DNA of 64,000 nucleotides from Solilutibacter silvestris (GTDB lineage Bacteria; Pseudomonadota; Gammaproteobacteria; Xanthomonadales; Xanthomonadaceae): assembly GCF_002895945.1 (NCBI RefSeq), contig NZ_NPZB01000001.1:1-64000 (forward strand), given 5' to 3'. The translations under genes were made by a program, and so were the position numbers. The notes below the pieces were generated by a model, which saw nothing but the letters and a program-made list of their open reading frames with translations, was not told where the DNA came from and made no database searches. Below are positions 53,306 to 63,454 of the stretch, one piece after another. How positions within the stretch are numbered: the stretch's first letter is position 1; each line of letters begins with the position of its first letter.

Positions 53306-55954
53306 ATGGCGCTCGATCTCAAGCTTTATCAGCGCCGCGCCCTCGCCTCGCTGGAACGATTTTTCGATGCAACGCAATTGAGGGGGCCAGCCGAGGCGTT
53401 CGCAGCCAGCGTGGACAAGGGCCTGGTCGACCAGTACAAGCCGATGCCGGGATTGCCGGACGTACCCTATGCATGCCTGCGTATCCCGACCGGTGGCGGC
53501 AAGACGGTGATGGGTGCGCACATCATCCAGTTGGCGGGTCGCGCATTGCTGGATCGCGAATTCCCGCTGGTGATGTGGATGGTGCCGACCACCCAGATCA
53601 AGACGCAGACGCTGGATGCATTCCGCGATCCGCGCCATCCCTATCGGCAGGAACTGGATGATGCCTTCGGCGGACAGGTGGCGATTTTCGACGTCGCCGA
53701 TTTCGCGCAGATTCGCCCCGCGGATCTCGGCACCAAGGTGAGCGTCGTCATCTCCACCGTTGCCGCATTGCGGGTCACCGACAAGGAAGGGCGCAAGGTC
53801 TACGAGCATCACGAGGATCTGGAAGCGCATTTCAGCGGTAGCGCGAAGGATCTCGACTACCTCGATCGCGACGCGAAAACAGGCAAGGCACTGGCATCGT
53901 TCGCCAACCTGCTGAAGCTGCACGGCCCGCTGGTGATCATGGACGAGGCGCACAACGCGACCACGAGATTGTCGTACACGGTGTACGAACGCCTGGGGCC
54001 GCGTGCGGTGGTCGAGTTGACCGCCACGCCGGATATCGCGAGTTCCAACGTGCTGGTGAGCGTCTCCGCCTTCGAGCTGAAGGCCGAGAACATGATCAAG
54101 TTCCCCGTGGTGCTGAAGGAGCACAACGGGCAATGGCAGACGGCGGTGAGCAGCGCGGTGGCGCGGCGCAAATCGCTGGCGAAAACCGCGCTGGACGAAC
54201 CGGACTACATTCGCCCCATCCTGCTGGTGCAGGCCGAAAACGCGCGCGGCGCGGCGACCGTTGAAGAAGTGAAGCGCCATCTGCTTGAGGTCGATGGAAT
54301 CAGGGCGGATGCTATCGCCATCGCCACCGGCGGCCAGCGCGAGATCGATGGGGTCGACCTGTTCGCGAAGGATTGCCTGATCGAGATCATCATCACCAAG
54401 CAGGCGTTGAAAGAAGGTTGGGACTGTTCCTTCGCCTATGTGTTCTGTTCGGTAGCGCAGGTGCGCAGCGACAAGGACATCCAGCAATTGCTCGGTCGCG
54501 TGCTGCGCATGCCCTACGCAACGCGACGTCGGCAGGAGGCGATGAACAAGGCATATGCGCATGTCGTCACCGAACGCTTCGGATTAGCCGCGGGTGAATT
54601 GACGCAATCGCTGGTCAACATCGGATTCAATCCGATGGAAGCTGCCGCCGCGATCCGCGACGACCGTTCGAATCGTCCCGAATTGCCGCTGTCCGGCGGC
54701 GAGACGAATGCGCCAATGCTTCCGACCACGCATATCGAAGTGACGAAAGCACCCAAGCTGGATGACGTGCCCGAACGCGACCAGCCCCGCGTCGTGTTCA
54801 CCCCGAATGTGGACGGGAACGGCGGCATCATCGCCATCACCGATGACATCGACCCGGCAACGGTGGAGGCCATCGTTGCGGCCGTGCCCACGCGCGAACG
54901 TGCAGCCGTGGCGGTGAAGATCGAACAACACCAGATGGTCACCGCCGCCGCCAAGGCACCCAGCGAGCGTGGCATGGAGTTCCGCGTGCCGCGCCTGTGC
55001 ATGGTGGAGCAAGACGAACTGGAACTGGTCGACCGCGGCGTGGTCTCCGCCGAATTCCGGTGGAATTTGCTGGCAACGGCGCCTGATCTGGCGAGCTTCC
55101 ACTTCAACGACGACAGCATGACTTTCGAGGTCGATCTCGATGGCGCGATGGTGAGCTATCACCAGGTCAAGGACGATGCCGCGACCTATCTGCCCGGCTT
55201 TGCGCAGGATCGCAGCGAGTCCGACCTGATCGGTTGGCTCGATCATGAAATCCGCGAGCCGTCGATCAAGCAACCCGTGCTGCGTGAATGGTTGCGTCGT
55301 GCAGTCGATGGCCTGTTGCGCGAGCGCGGCTTCTCGTTGGCGCAATTGTTGAAGGCACAGTTCATCCTGCGCCGCAAGCTGTCCGAACAATTGCAGATTG
55401 CGAAGGAGCGTGCACATGCAGACGGTTTCCAGCAGGCGTTGTTTCATGATGGCCTCGAACTGGTCAGCAGCGACGCACCGGGCCACGCCTTCATCTATCC
55501 CGCAGACATGGCGCTGTACCCGGCGCATTGGTATTACCGGGGCGCGTATCGCTTCCGCAAACACTATTACCCGATACCCGGCGATCTCGACTGGAAGACT
55601 CACGGTGGCAAGGTCGGCGAAGAATTCGAGTGCGCGCAGCAGATCGACATGCTCGACGAGGTCGAATTCTGGGTGCGCAATCTCGTCCATGCATCGCAAT
55701 TCTGGATGCCGACGGCACGGCAACGCACCTATCCCGATTTCGTGGCAAAACTGAAGGACGGGCGCCTGCTAGTCGTCGAATACAAGGGCGGCGATCGCTT
55801 CAGCAGTGATCAGGAAAAGGAAAAGCGCATGGTTGGCGAGCTGTGGGCGAAACGCAGCAACGGCAAAGGCTTGTATCTGATGACGCAGAAGGTCGACGAG
55901 AAAGGCCGCAGTATGCGTGAACAATTACTCGCTGCTATTGCCGGCGAACAGTAA
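53306..55954 (+). CDS. res: Type III restriction endonuclease subunit (Res)
   Basis: The 882-residue protein has a superfamily 2 helicase/translocase core (Walker A IPTGGGKT 60-67, DEAH 213-216, later QLLGRVLRMPYATRR) and a C-terminal PD-ExK nuclease site: PD at 810-811 and EYK at 825-827. With Mod it cuts DNA between two head-to-head unmethylated sites, using ATP. All motifs look intact, so the system is probably active. Confidence 0.92.
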   Translation: MALDLKLYQRRALASLERFFDATQLRGPAEAFAASVDKGLVDQYKPMPGLPDVPYACLRIPTGGGKTVMGAHIIQLAGRALLDREFPLVMWMVPTTQIKTQTLDAFRDPRHPYRQELDDAFGGQVAIFDVADFAQIRPADLGTKVSVVISTVAALRVTDKEGRKVYEHHEDLEAHFSGSAKDLDYLDRDAKTGKALASFANLLKLHGPLVIMDEAHNATTRLSYTVYERLGPRAVVELTATPDIASSNVLVSVSAFELKAENMIKFPVVLKEHNGQWQTAVSSAVARRKSLAKTALDEPDYIRPILLVQAENARGAATVEEVKRHLLEVDGIRADAIAIATGGQREIDGVDLFAKDCLIEIIITKQALKEGWDCSFAYVFCSVAQVRSDKDIQQLLGRVLRMPYATRRRQEAMNKAYAHVVTERFGLAAGELTQSLVNIGFNPMEAAAAIRDDRSNRPELPLSGGETNAPMLPTTHIEVTKAPKLDDVPERDQPRVVFTPNVDGNGGIIAITDDIDPATVEAIVAAVPTRERAAVAVKIEQHQMVTAAAKAPSERGMEFRVPRLCMVEQDELELVDRGVVSAEFRWNLLATAPDLASFHFNDDSMTFEVDLDGAMVSYHQVKDDAATYLPGFAQDRSESDLIGWLDHEIREPSIKQPVLREWLRRAVDGLLRERGFSLAQLLKAQFILRRKLSEQLQIAKERAHADGFQQALFHDGLELVSSDAPGHAFIYPADMALYPAHWYYRGAYRFRKHYYPIPGDLDWKTHGGKVGEEFECAQQIDMLDEVEFWVRNLVHASQFWMPTARQRTYPDFVAKLKDGRLLVVEYKGGDRFSSDQEKEKRMVGELWAKRSNGKGLYLMTQKVDEKGRSMREQLLAAIAGEQ

Positions 55955-56092
55955 CCAACCTCACAGCCCCTTCGCACCGTATTAACACCCGCGGAGAACA
56001 ATCCGGGAGCCGGGACCATCCCAGGCCGCCGACGCCATGGCCAGTCGGCCCATGGCAATTCGCGAAGGATCGCACGCATGGAGGCTCACCTC

Positions 56093-56578
56093 ATGAAATT
56101 CTCGTATCGCGCCACGCTGCTAGCGTTGGCGCTCGTCGGCGTTGCCGCACCAATCAACGCCACCCCACCGGCCGAACACATGGCGATGCATGCCAATGCA
56201 CTGCAGTGGGGCGATGCACCGCCGGGATTGCCCAAGGGCGCAAAGCTCGCCGTCCTGTCCGGCAATCCGGGCGCCGATGGCCTGTTCACGATTCGCCTGA
56301 AGATGCCACCGGGCTATCGCATTCCGCGTCACACCCATCCCACCGACGAGGCGGTGACGGTGATCCAGGGCCATCTCGACTATTCGATGGGCGATGCTGC
56401 GAGCGCGCACGCCGGGATGCTCGGCGCGAATGATTTCGTCAACATGCCGGCAGGAATGCAGCACGCCGTTTCCAGCAAGGGCGGCGCCATTGTCCAGGTG
56501 CAGGCGATGGGCCCATTCCAGATCAACTACGTGAATCCGGCTGATGATCCGCGCGGCATGGAACACAAGATGAAGTAA
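56093..56578 (+). CDS. Exported cupin-domain protein
   Basis: ATG at 56093 has GGAGG eight bases upstream and gives 161 residues with a signal peptide (FSYRATLLALALVGVAAPINA). The cupin metal site is IPRHTHPTDEAVTVIQGHLDY (His, His, Glu) with the late histidine in PAGMQHAV. The enzymatic role is unknown. It stands alone and ends at a terminator. Confidence 0.85.
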   Translation: MKFSYRATLLALALVGVAAPINATPPAEHMAMHANALQWGDAPPGLPKGAKLAVLSGNPGADGLFTIRLKMPPGYRIPRHTHPTDEAVTVIQGHLDYSMGDAASAHAGMLGANDFVNMPAGMQHAVSSKGGAIVQVQAMGPFQINYVNPADDPRGMEHKMK

Positions 56579-56591
56579 CGGATCGCTCGGG

Positions 56592-56625
56592 CAGCGGCGT
56601 CGCGATGACGCCGCTGTTCTTTCTT
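56592..56625 (+). terminator. Intrinsic terminator after the cupin gene
   Basis: Perfect 10-base stem CAGCGGCGTC/GACGCCGCTG with a 5-base loop followed by TTCTTTCTT. It ends 1-2 bases inside the hslU stop region, where the two genes converge. Confidence 0.8.
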
Positions 56626-57985
56626 ACAGGATGTAGCGCGACAGATCCTGATCCTTCACCAGCTCGCCGATGTGGCCATCGACATAGGCGCGATCGATCA
56701 CCAGCGTGCCACCGCGATCCGGCGCCTCGAAACTCAGCGATTCCAGCAAACGTTCCAGCACGGTGTGCAAGCGCCGCGCGCCGATGTTTTCCTGGCGATC
56801 GTTCACTTCCGCGGCGATCTCGGCGAGGCGATCGACAGCATCGTCGCCAAAGCTGAGTTCAAGTCCTTCCGTCTTCATCAGCTCGACGTACTGTTTCGTC
56901 AACGCGGCTTTCGGCTCGGTGAGGATGCGGACGAAATCGCCCTTGCCGAGCGCGCCCAGTTCGACGCGGATCGGGAAGCGACCCTGCATTTCCGGAATCA
57001 GATCGCTGGGCTTGGCGAGGTGAAACGCACCGCTGGCGATGAACAGGATGTGGTCGGTGCGCACCGGGCCGTACTTGGTGCTGACCGTCGAACCTTCGAC
57101 CAGAGGGAGAAGATCACGCTGCACGCCTTCGCGGCTGACATCGGCGCCATGGCCTTCACTGCGCTTGGCGACCTTGTCGATCTCGTCGATGAAGACGATG
57201 CCGTGTTGCTCGCAAGCCTCGATCGCGGCTTCGCGCACTTCGTCCTCGTTGACCAGCTTGGCGGCTTCCTCGTCCTGCAAGGCGACGCGCGCGGCCTTCA
57301 CCGTCAGCGTTTTCTTGTGGGTCTTGCCGCCGGAGAGTTGCGAGAACATCGAGCGCAATTGCTGGCTCATTTCCTCCATGCCCGGCGGCGCCATGATGTC
57401 GACACCGACGTTGACGGTGGTTTCGATTTCGATCTGGCGTTCGTCCAGTTCACCGCTGCGCAATTGCTGACGCAACTTGCGGCGCGTGTCGGATTCCACC
57501 GCCGAAGGTTCGTTGCGCACGTCCGCGGCATTGAAGCCGAAACCGCTCGGTGCGTGCTCGCGTTGCGGAAGCAGGGCATCGAGGACGCGGTCTTCGGCAC
57601 GTTCTTCGGCCTGGGTGCGCACGCGTTGCTTGGCCTGCTCGCGATAGAGCTTGACCGCGGTATCGGCGAGATCGCGGATGATCTGCTCGACGTCCTTGCC
57701 GACGTAGCCGACTTCGGTGAAGCGCGTCGCCTCGACCTTGACGAACGGCGCATTGGCGAGCGTCGCCAGTCGCCGCGCGATTTCGGTCTTGCCAACGCCG
57801 GTCGGGCCGATCATCAGGATGTTCTTCGGCATCACTTCGTGCCGAAGTTCATCGGACAGTTGCGCGCGCCGCCAACGATTGCGCAACGCGATCGCGACCG
57901 CACGCTTGGCCTGCTGCTGGCCGATGATGTGGCGATCGAGTTCGGCGACGATTTCGCGCGGCGTCATGGATGAGGAATCGGTCAT
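56624..57985 (-). CDS. hslU: ATP-dependent protease ATPase subunit HslU
   Basis: From ATG 57985 the 453-residue AAA+ protein has [34 protein letters not shown] (first part), Walker [24 protein letters not shown] and Walker [12 protein letters not shown]. It unfolds substrates for HslV. The start overlaps the hslV stop. The frame open upstream to 58585 is a shadow of hslV. Confidence 0.96.
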   Translation of the reverse strand: MTDSSSMTPREIVAELDRHIIGQQQAKRAVAIALRNRWRRAQLSDELRHEVMPKNILMIGPTGVGKTEIARRLATLANAPFVKVEATRFTEVGYVGKDVEQIIRDLADTAVKLYREQAKQRVRTQAEERAEDRVLDALLPQREHAPSGFGFNAADVRNEPSAVESDTRRKLRQQLRSGELDERQIEIETTVNVGVDIMAPPGMEEMSQQLRSMFSQLSGGKTHKKTLTVKAARVALQDEEAAKLVNEDEVREAAIEACEQHGIVFIDEIDKVAKRSEGHGADVSREGVQRDLLPLVEGSTVSTKYGPVRTDHILFIASGAFHLAKPSDLIPEMQGRFPIRVELGALGKGDFVRILTEPKAALTKQYVELMKTEGLELSFGDDAVDRLAEIAAEVNDRQENIGARRLHTVLERLLESLSFEAPDRGGTLVIDRAYVDGHIGELVKDQDLSRYIL

Positions 57986-58536
57986 CACAGTTCCTCCACC
58001 ACGATGTTGCGGTTGGTGTAGATGCAGACGTCGCCGGCGATCTTGAGCGCCTCGACCGCGATGGTCTTGGCATCGAGTTCGGTATGCGCGATCAGCGCGC
58101 GCGCCGCCGACAGCGCGTACATGCCGCCGGAACCAATTGCGATCAAACCGTCTTCCGGTTCGATCAGGTCGCCGGTGCCACTGATGATCAATGATGTTTC
58201 GGCATCGGCCACCGCCAGCAAGGCTTCGAGCTTGCCGAAGCGACGTTCGGTGCGCCAGTCCTTGGCAAATTCGACCGCCGCGCGCAGCAGCTGGCCGTGC
58301 TTCTCCAGTTTCGATTCGAACAGCTCGAACAACGTGAACGCATCGGCCGCCGCGCCGGCGAATCCGGCGAGCACGCGCCCGTCCGTGCCGAGGCGTCGCA
58401 CCTTGCGCGCATTCGATTTCATCACCGTGTTGCCGAGCGTGACCTGGCCGTCGCCGGCGATCACCACTTTGCCGTTGCGCCGCACCGAACAGATGGTGGT
58501 GGCGTGGAACACGGTTGGATTCTGACTGGGGTCCAT
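57985..58536 (-). CDS. hslV: ATP-dependent protease proteolytic subunit HslV
   Basis: The 183-residue protein carries a short propeptide and the catalytic threonine in [21 protein letters not shown], then [18 protein letters not shown] and the [14 protein letters not shown] strand. It is proteasome-like and works as a dodecamer with HslU. The 133-base gap to xerC holds a GGGCCGC/GCGGCCC stem (58622-58639) without a T-run. Confidence 0.96.
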   Translation of the reverse strand: MDPSQNPTVFHATTICSVRRNGKVVIAGDGQVTLGNTVMKSNARKVRRLGTDGRVLAGFAGAAADAFTLFELFESKLEKHGQLLRAAVEFAKDWRTERRFGKLEALLAVADAETSLIISGTGDLIEPEDGLIAIGSGGMYALSAARALIAHTELDAKTIAVEALKIAGDVCIYTNRNIVVEEL

Positions 58537-58669
58537 CGGAGTCTCCTTTGAGCTCCCGATCTGGGGTCGCCGGATGCGGACTCAAGCCGCGCCGCGATCT
58601 TTACCCGGTGCGGATTACCTCGGGCCGCCGCAGCGGCCCTCGACACCCATACGGCGAGGCGCTCCTGCC

Positions 58670-59563
58670 TCAGCCCCCCGTCTTCCGCTTCGCCCGCGGA
58701 TGCGCGCCGTCGTAGACCTTGGCGAGGTGCTGGAAATCGAGATGGGTATAGATCTGCGTGGTGCTGATGTCGGCGTGGCCGAGCAATTCCTGCACCGCGC
58801 GCAGATCGCCGGAGGATTCCAGCATGTGGCTGGCGAAACTGTGGCGCAACAAGTGTGGATGCACGCGCTTGTAGACACCCTGGCGCTGCGCGAGCTGGCG
58901 CATCCGTGACTGCACCGCGCGCGTGGTGATCGGCGCGCCGCCACGACCGGGAAACACCGGCGCGTCGGTGGCCGAATGCATTGCACCGCGCCACGCCGAC
59001 AGCGCCTTGCAGGCATGCGATCCCACCGGAACCGTGCGCTGCTTGTTGCCCTTGCCGGTGACGGTGACGAGACCACTATCGAGATCGAGTGCATTCCAAC
59101 GCAGGCCGCACAATTCGCTCACGCGCAGGCCGGAGGAATAAAACAGTTCCAGCATCGCGCGATCACGCAGGCCGAGTGCGGCATCGACATCGACTTCGAC
59201 CAGTTGCACCGCTTCGTCGACGTCGAGCACCTGCGGCAGGTTGCGCGGCGCTTTCGGTCCACGCACGCCATCGGCGGGATTGGCCGCGACCACGCCGTTC
59301 TTCAGCAACCAGCGAAACCAGCTGCGGCACGACGACAAGCGGCGTTGCAGGGTTTTCGCCGAAAGTTCCTTGCGATGTCCGTCGGCAATCCAGGCGCGGA
59401 TATGGTTGGCATTGGCACGCGCGGGATCATCGATGCCCTGCCCTTCGCACCAGTGCACGAACTCGCCAAGATCGCGGCGATAGGCATCCAGCGTATGTGC
59501 CGACATCGCCCGTTCGACCCGGAGATGGTCGATGAAGGCGGCGATGCCATGCGCGGTGTTCAC
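58670..59563 (-). CDS. xerC: Tyrosine recombinase XerC
   Basis: GTG at 59563 overlaps the DUF484 stop and gives 297 residues, the usual XerC length. It has the SAM-like N-terminal domain (YRRDLGEFVHWCEGQ) and the catalytic arginine in SGLRVSELCGL, HPHLLRHSFASHML and GHADISTTQIYTH. XerC with XerD resolves chromosome dimers at dif. Its place after dapF and DUF484 marks it as the housekeeping copy, not an island integrase. Confidence 0.95.
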   Translation of the reverse strand: MNTAHGIAAFIDHLRVERAMSAHTLDAYRRDLGEFVHWCEGQGIDDPARANANHIRAWIADGHRKELSAKTLQRRLSSCRSWFRWLLKNGVVAANPADGVRGPKAPRNLPQVLDVDEAVQLVEVDVDAALGLRDRAMLELFYSSGLRVSELCGLRWNALDLDSGLVTVTGKGNKQRTVPVGSHACKALSAWRGAMHSATDAPVFPGRGGAPITTRAVQSRMRQLAQRQGVYKRVHPHLLRHSFASHMLESSGDLRAVQELLGHADISTTQIYTHLDFQHLAKVYDGAHPRAKRKTGG

Positions 59564-60234
59564 GATGCGGTGTAGCGATCCAGCGCGGTGGCGAAGGCTT
59601 CGGCCATCATCTTGGCGAACAGCGTGCCCATGCCCGGATAGAAGCGGTTGGCATCGCTGCTGCCGACCGCAACCAGGCCGTGGCCGGCAATCGGCAGCAA
59701 CAGGCTGGACGACACGTCGTCGGCGCTGCTCCCGTACAACACCGATTGCTTGTCGGACTGCAGGCGACCGGACAACGGCTGGCCATCGCCGATGCAATCG
59801 CGGAACGGTGCCAGCACCGACGAACCTTCATCGGCATGCAGGAACCATTCCTGCCCATCGAGTTCGGCGACGTTGCGGAACAGCAGTACGCGCACGCGAT
59901 CACCGTGGAAATCCTCGGCCAGGCTCGCCGCCATCGCGCGCACGGTATCGGCGCGCGTGGACTGGCGCATCAATGCCAGCGTCAACTGGTGCGAGCGCAC
60001 GGCCAGGCGTTCGTTTTCCTCGGCATTGGCGAAGAGATCGTGGAGGCGACGATTGAGTTCGCGGTTCTTGTCGCGCAGCACTTCCAGCTGGTAGCTGGCC
60101 AGCGATGCGGCGCGCCCGTCTTCGCGCGGCACTTGCAGTGTCTGCGCGAGATCGGGGAACTGCTGCAGGAAGCCCGAATGGTGGCGCAGCCAGGCCGCGA
60201 CTTCGTGGGCACCGAGTTTTTCGTTGTGATCCAT
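59560..60234 (-). CDS. DUF484 family protein (GAF-like)
   Basis: The 224-residue protein starts with the DUF484 helical part (VAAWLRHHSGFLQQFPDLAQTLQVP) and a GAF-like C-terminal domain. Function unknown. It is conserved between dapF and xerC in gammaproteobacteria. It overlaps xerC. Confidence 0.9.
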   Translation of the reverse strand: MDHNEKLGAHEVAAWLRHHSGFLQQFPDLAQTLQVPREDGRAASLASYQLEVLRDKNRELNRRLHDLFANAEENERLAVRSHQLTLALMRQSTRADTVRAMAASLAEDFHGDRVRVLLFRNVAELDGQEWFLHADEGSSVLAPFRDCIGDGQPLSGRLQSDKQSVLYGSSADDVSSSLLLPIAGHGLVAVGSSDANRFYPGMGTLFAKMMAEAFATALDRYTAS

Positions 60235-60250
60235 GCGTTCGACCTATCCT

Positions 60251-61081
60251 TTAGGAATCCAGTTCGCCTTCGAACACGAAGGCCGTCGGCCCCGTCATTG
60301 TGACCGCAGAAGAGTCATCCGGCCAAGCGATGCGCAAGGCGCCGCCAGGCAGCTCCACCGCAACATCGCGACCGATACGACCGCGTCGCATCAGGACCGC
60401 CGCCGCCGCACAGGCGCCGCTGCCGCAGGCCAGGGTTTCGCCGGCGCCGCGTTCGTATACGCGCAGGCGGATGCGATCAGGCGCCAGCACCTGCGCAAAA
60501 CCGATATTGGCGGAATTCGGGAACATCGACGATGACTGCAGCGCCGGACCGATGCCCGCGACATTGGCGGCGCGCACATCATCCACTTCGATCACTGCAT
60601 GCGGATTGCCCATCGACACCGCACCGAAGGCGATGTCTTCCTCTCCCACATGCACGCGATAACTGTCAGCGGCGACAGTGCCTGCCGCCAGCGGAACGGT
60701 GTCGGGCGCGAAATCGGGAACACCCATGGCGATGCGATAGCCGCCATCGGCGAGGCGTTCGACCGCGTGCGTGCCGACCGGACTGTCGATGGCGAAACGA
60801 TCGCCCTGCGCCGCACTATCGCGCACCAGCCACGCAGCGACGCAGCGCGCGCCGTTGCCGCATTGTCCGGAGGGCGAACCATCGGAATTCCAGATGCCGT
60901 AGCTGGCGATGGAACCCGCTGCATGCGGAGCGGAGATGGTCAGGATCTGGTCGCAGCCGACGCCACGGTGGCGATCGCCGAGCAGGCGGCAAAGGTCGGC
61001 ATCGGGTGCAGGCGCACCGTCACGCAGATCGATGACGACGAAGTCGTTGCCGGCGCCATGCATCTTGCTGAAGCGCATCAT
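60251..61081 (-). CDS. dapF: Diaminopimelate epimerase
   Basis: The 276-residue enzyme has [16 protein letters not shown] and both catalytic cysteines in [11 protein letters not shown] and [10 protein letters not shown]. It makes meso-diaminopimelate for lysine and peptidoglycan. It follows lptM by four bases. Confidence 0.96.
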   Translation of the reverse strand: MMRFSKMHGAGNDFVVIDLRDGAPAPDADLCRLLGDRHRGVGCDQILTISAPHAAGSIASYGIWNSDGSPSGQCGNGARCVAAWLVRDSAAQGDRFAIDSPVGTHAVERLADGGYRIAMGVPDFAPDTVPLAAGTVAADSYRVHVGEEDIAFGAVSMGNPHAVIEVDDVRAANVAGIGPALQSSSMFPNSANIGFAQVLAPDRIRLRVYERGAGETLACGSGACAAAAVLMRRGRIGRDVAVELPGGALRIAWPDDSSAVTMTGPTAFVFEGELDS

Positions 61082-61085
61082 CGCC

Positions 61086-61307
61086 TCAATGTTTCGGTGC
61101 CGGCGTGGCCGGTGGCTCCTGGGCGGGCTGCGCGGCCGGCTTCGGTTGCGATTGGCTGTCGGTCGGCTGCGACTGGGTGTCCGCTGGCAGCGCCGGGGTC
61201 GTGGTTTCGACCGGCACCGGCTTCTGCGGCATCACCAGCGGGCCCTTGTTGCCACAGGCCGCGAGCAGGCAGGCGGCGACCAGTACGAGGGGGAGTTTGA
61301 TGTTCAT
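61086..61307 (-). CDS. lptM: Small lipoprotein LptM (YifL)
   Basis: The 73-residue lipoprotein has lipobox LAAC and the LptM core [13 protein letters not shown] right after the lipid site, then a Pro/Gln-rich tail. LptM assists maturation of the LptD outer-membrane LPS translocon. The position before dapF is conserved. It overlaps the oligopeptidase gene stop by four bases. Confidence 0.9.
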   Translation of the reverse strand: MNIKLPLVLVAACLLAACGNKGPLVMPQKPVPVETTTPALPADTQSQPTDSQSQPKPAAQPAQEPPATPAPKH

Positions 61308-63454
61308 GCTGGAAGTGTAGCGCGGCCGGATGAAGCCACACCCAACTCATCCAGCATGAATGCGTACATCTCCGCGGACTCGCGATAGCGCCGGAAGCGG
61401 CCGGATTTGCCGCCGTGACCCGCCTCCATGTTGATGCGGAACACCACCGGATACGACGACGTGTTGACGTCGCGCAGGCGCGCCACGTATTTCGCCGGTT
61501 CCCAGTACTGCACTTGCGAATCCCACAGCCCGGTGCCGACGAACATTGCCGGATAGGCCTGCTTCGCCAGATTGTCGTACGGCGAATACGACAGCATGTA
61601 ATCGTAACTGTCCTTGCGTTCCGGATTGCCCCACTCGTCGTACTCGTTGGTGGTGAGTGGAATGGTCGGATCGAGCATCGTCGTCACCACGTCCACGAAC
61701 GGCACCTGCGACAGGATCACCCGATAGGCCTGCGGCGCCATGTTCGAGATCGCGCCCATCAACAGGCCACCGGCGCTGCCACCCATCGCCGCGACGCGAT
61801 CCTTTGCCGCGTATCCGTGTTCGACCAGCCAGCGGGTGACATCGATGAAATCGTTGAAGGTATTCGTCTTCTGGAACAGCTTGCCGTTGTCGTACCAGTC
61901 GCGGCCCATTTCCTCGCCGCCGCGGATGTGCGCCAACGCGTAGACCATGCCGCGATCGAGCAGGCTGATGATCGAGACGCTGAACGCAGGATCCATCGAA
62001 TGCCCGTAGCTGCCGTAACCGTACTGCAGCATCGCCGCCGTGCCGTCGCGCTTGAAGTCCTTGCGATAGACCAGCGACACCGGCACCTGCACGCCATCGC
62101 GCGCCTGCACCCACACGCGTTCGGTGGCGTAATTGCCCTGGTCGAATCCACCCAACACCGGCTGCTGCTTCAACAGGTGGCGCTCGCCAGTTTTGATGTT
62201 CACCTCGTAAGTGATCGCCGGTGTTGTCAGCGAGGTGTAGCTGTAGCGCAACCACTCGGTATAGGGCTCGGCATTGACTTCGAGGCCCATCGAATAGGCG
62301 GATTCGTCGGCCTTGACGTATTCCTCGCGACCATCGGCGTGGAGGATGCGGATGCGCTCCAACCCCTGCGAACGCTCGTCGATGGCGCTGAATCCGTCGA
62401 ACAGTTCGATGCCTTCGATGAATACCGCGGGATCGTGCGCGATCCAGTCCTGCCACTCGCTGCGCGACGTGTCGCCGTCGGACGCGGTGACGATCTTGAA
62501 ATTCCTGGCGGGCACGCCGTTCGCGTCCGGGGCATTGGTGCGGATCACCCAGCGCCCGTCGAAATGATCGGCGTCGTATTCGACATCGCGCTCGCGCGGC
62601 GCCAGCACCTTGAAGTCGGAAGGATCGGCGGCCGGCGCGTAGCGTTCCTCGTTCGACACCGTGCTGTGCATGCCGATGGTGATGTAGAGATCGTCGCGGG
62701 TGCGGCCGAGCCCCATGTAGTAGCTGTCGTCTTCTTCCTGGTAAACCACGACATCGTTCGCGACATCGCTGCCGAGTACGTGTTTCTTCACCCGCACCGT
62801 CAGCAGCGTCTCCGGATCGTTCTCGATGTAGAGCAGCGTGCGGCCGTCGTCGGCCCACTCGGCATCGGCGCTGGTGCCGGCAATGGCATCGGGCAATACC
62901 GCACCGCTGGCGAGATCGGTGAAGCGCAGCGTGTACTGGCGACGGCCATTGGTGTCATCGGCCCAGGCCATCATGCGATTGTCGCGGCTGATCGCCACCG
63001 GATGCGCGGAGTAGTACTCATGACCCTGCGCCAATACGTTGACGTCGAGCAGCACCTGCTCGTCGGCGAAATCGCCGGCGGCGTTGGCCTGCTGGATCGA
63101 AGCGGCATCGATCCTCGCGCCATCCTTGCGTCGCGCGTGCACCGGATAGTCCTGTCCGGCGACATAGCGCGAGTAGTACCACCAGCCACGGTCGCGATAC
63201 GGCACCGAGCTGTCGTCCTGCTTGATGCGCGCGACGATCTCGTCGTACAGCGTGTTTTCCAGCGGCTTCAGGCGCGCCAACATCGCATCGGCGTAGGCGT
63301 TCTCGGCATTGAGATACGCCAGCATTTCCGGGTTTTCGCGCGCGTCATCGCGCAGCCAGTAGTACGGGTCTTCGCGCGTCGCACCGAACGGCGCGGTGAC
63401 GACGTGGGGTTTCTTCGCCGGATGCGGCGGCTGCGGTTTGCTGTTGTCCATCAT
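61304..63454 (-). CDS. ptrB: Oligopeptidase B (S9A serine peptidase)
   Basis: From ATG 63454 the 716-residue protein has the S9A start REDPYYWLRDD, a seven-blade propeller, and the catalytic domain with serine in AAMGGSAGGLLMGA, ending with histidine in MEAGHGGKSGR. The YAHIRGGEEMGRDWYDNGK block fits oligopeptidase B, which cuts after Lys/Arg in short peptides. No signal peptide. Its start overlaps the stop of a second S9 gene (TGATG). Confidence 0.92.
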   Translation of the reverse strand: MMDNSKPQPPHPAKKPHVVTAPFGATREDPYYWLRDDARENPEMLAYLNAENAYADAMLARLKPLENTLYDEIVARIKQDDSSVPYRDRGWWYYSRYVAGQDYPVHARRKDGARIDAASIQQANAAGDFADEQVLLDVNVLAQGHEYYSAHPVAISRDNRMMAWADDTNGRRQYTLRFTDLASGAVLPDAIAGTSADAEWADDGRTLLYIENDPETLLTVRVKKHVLGSDVANDVVVYQEEDDSYYMGLGRTRDDLYITIGMHSTVSNEERYAPAADPSDFKVLAPRERDVEYDADHFDGRWVIRTNAPDANGVPARNFKIVTASDGDTSRSEWQDWIAHDPAVFIEGIELFDGFSAIDERSQGLERIRILHADGREEYVKADESAYSMGLEVNAEPYTEWLRYSYTSLTTPAITYEVNIKTGERHLLKQQPVLGGFDQGNYATERVWVQARDGVQVPVSLVYRKDFKRDGTAAMLQYGYGSYGHSMDPAFSVSIISLLDRGMVYALAHIRGGEEMGRDWYDNGKLFQKTNTFNDFIDVTRWLVEHGYAAKDRVAAMGGSAGGLLMGAISNMAPQAYRVILSQVPFVDVVTTMLDPTIPLTTNEYDEWGNPERKDSYDYMLSYSPYDNLAKQAYPAMFVGTGLWDSQVQYWEPAKYVARLRDVNTSSYPVVFRINMEAGHGGKSGRFRRYRESAEMYAFMLDELGVASSGRATLPA

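Noticed and set aside
58670-59563. Tyrosine recombinase as an island integrase
   Set aside because: It sits in the conserved lptM-dapF-DUF484-xerC order and has XerC length, so it is the housekeeping recombinase.
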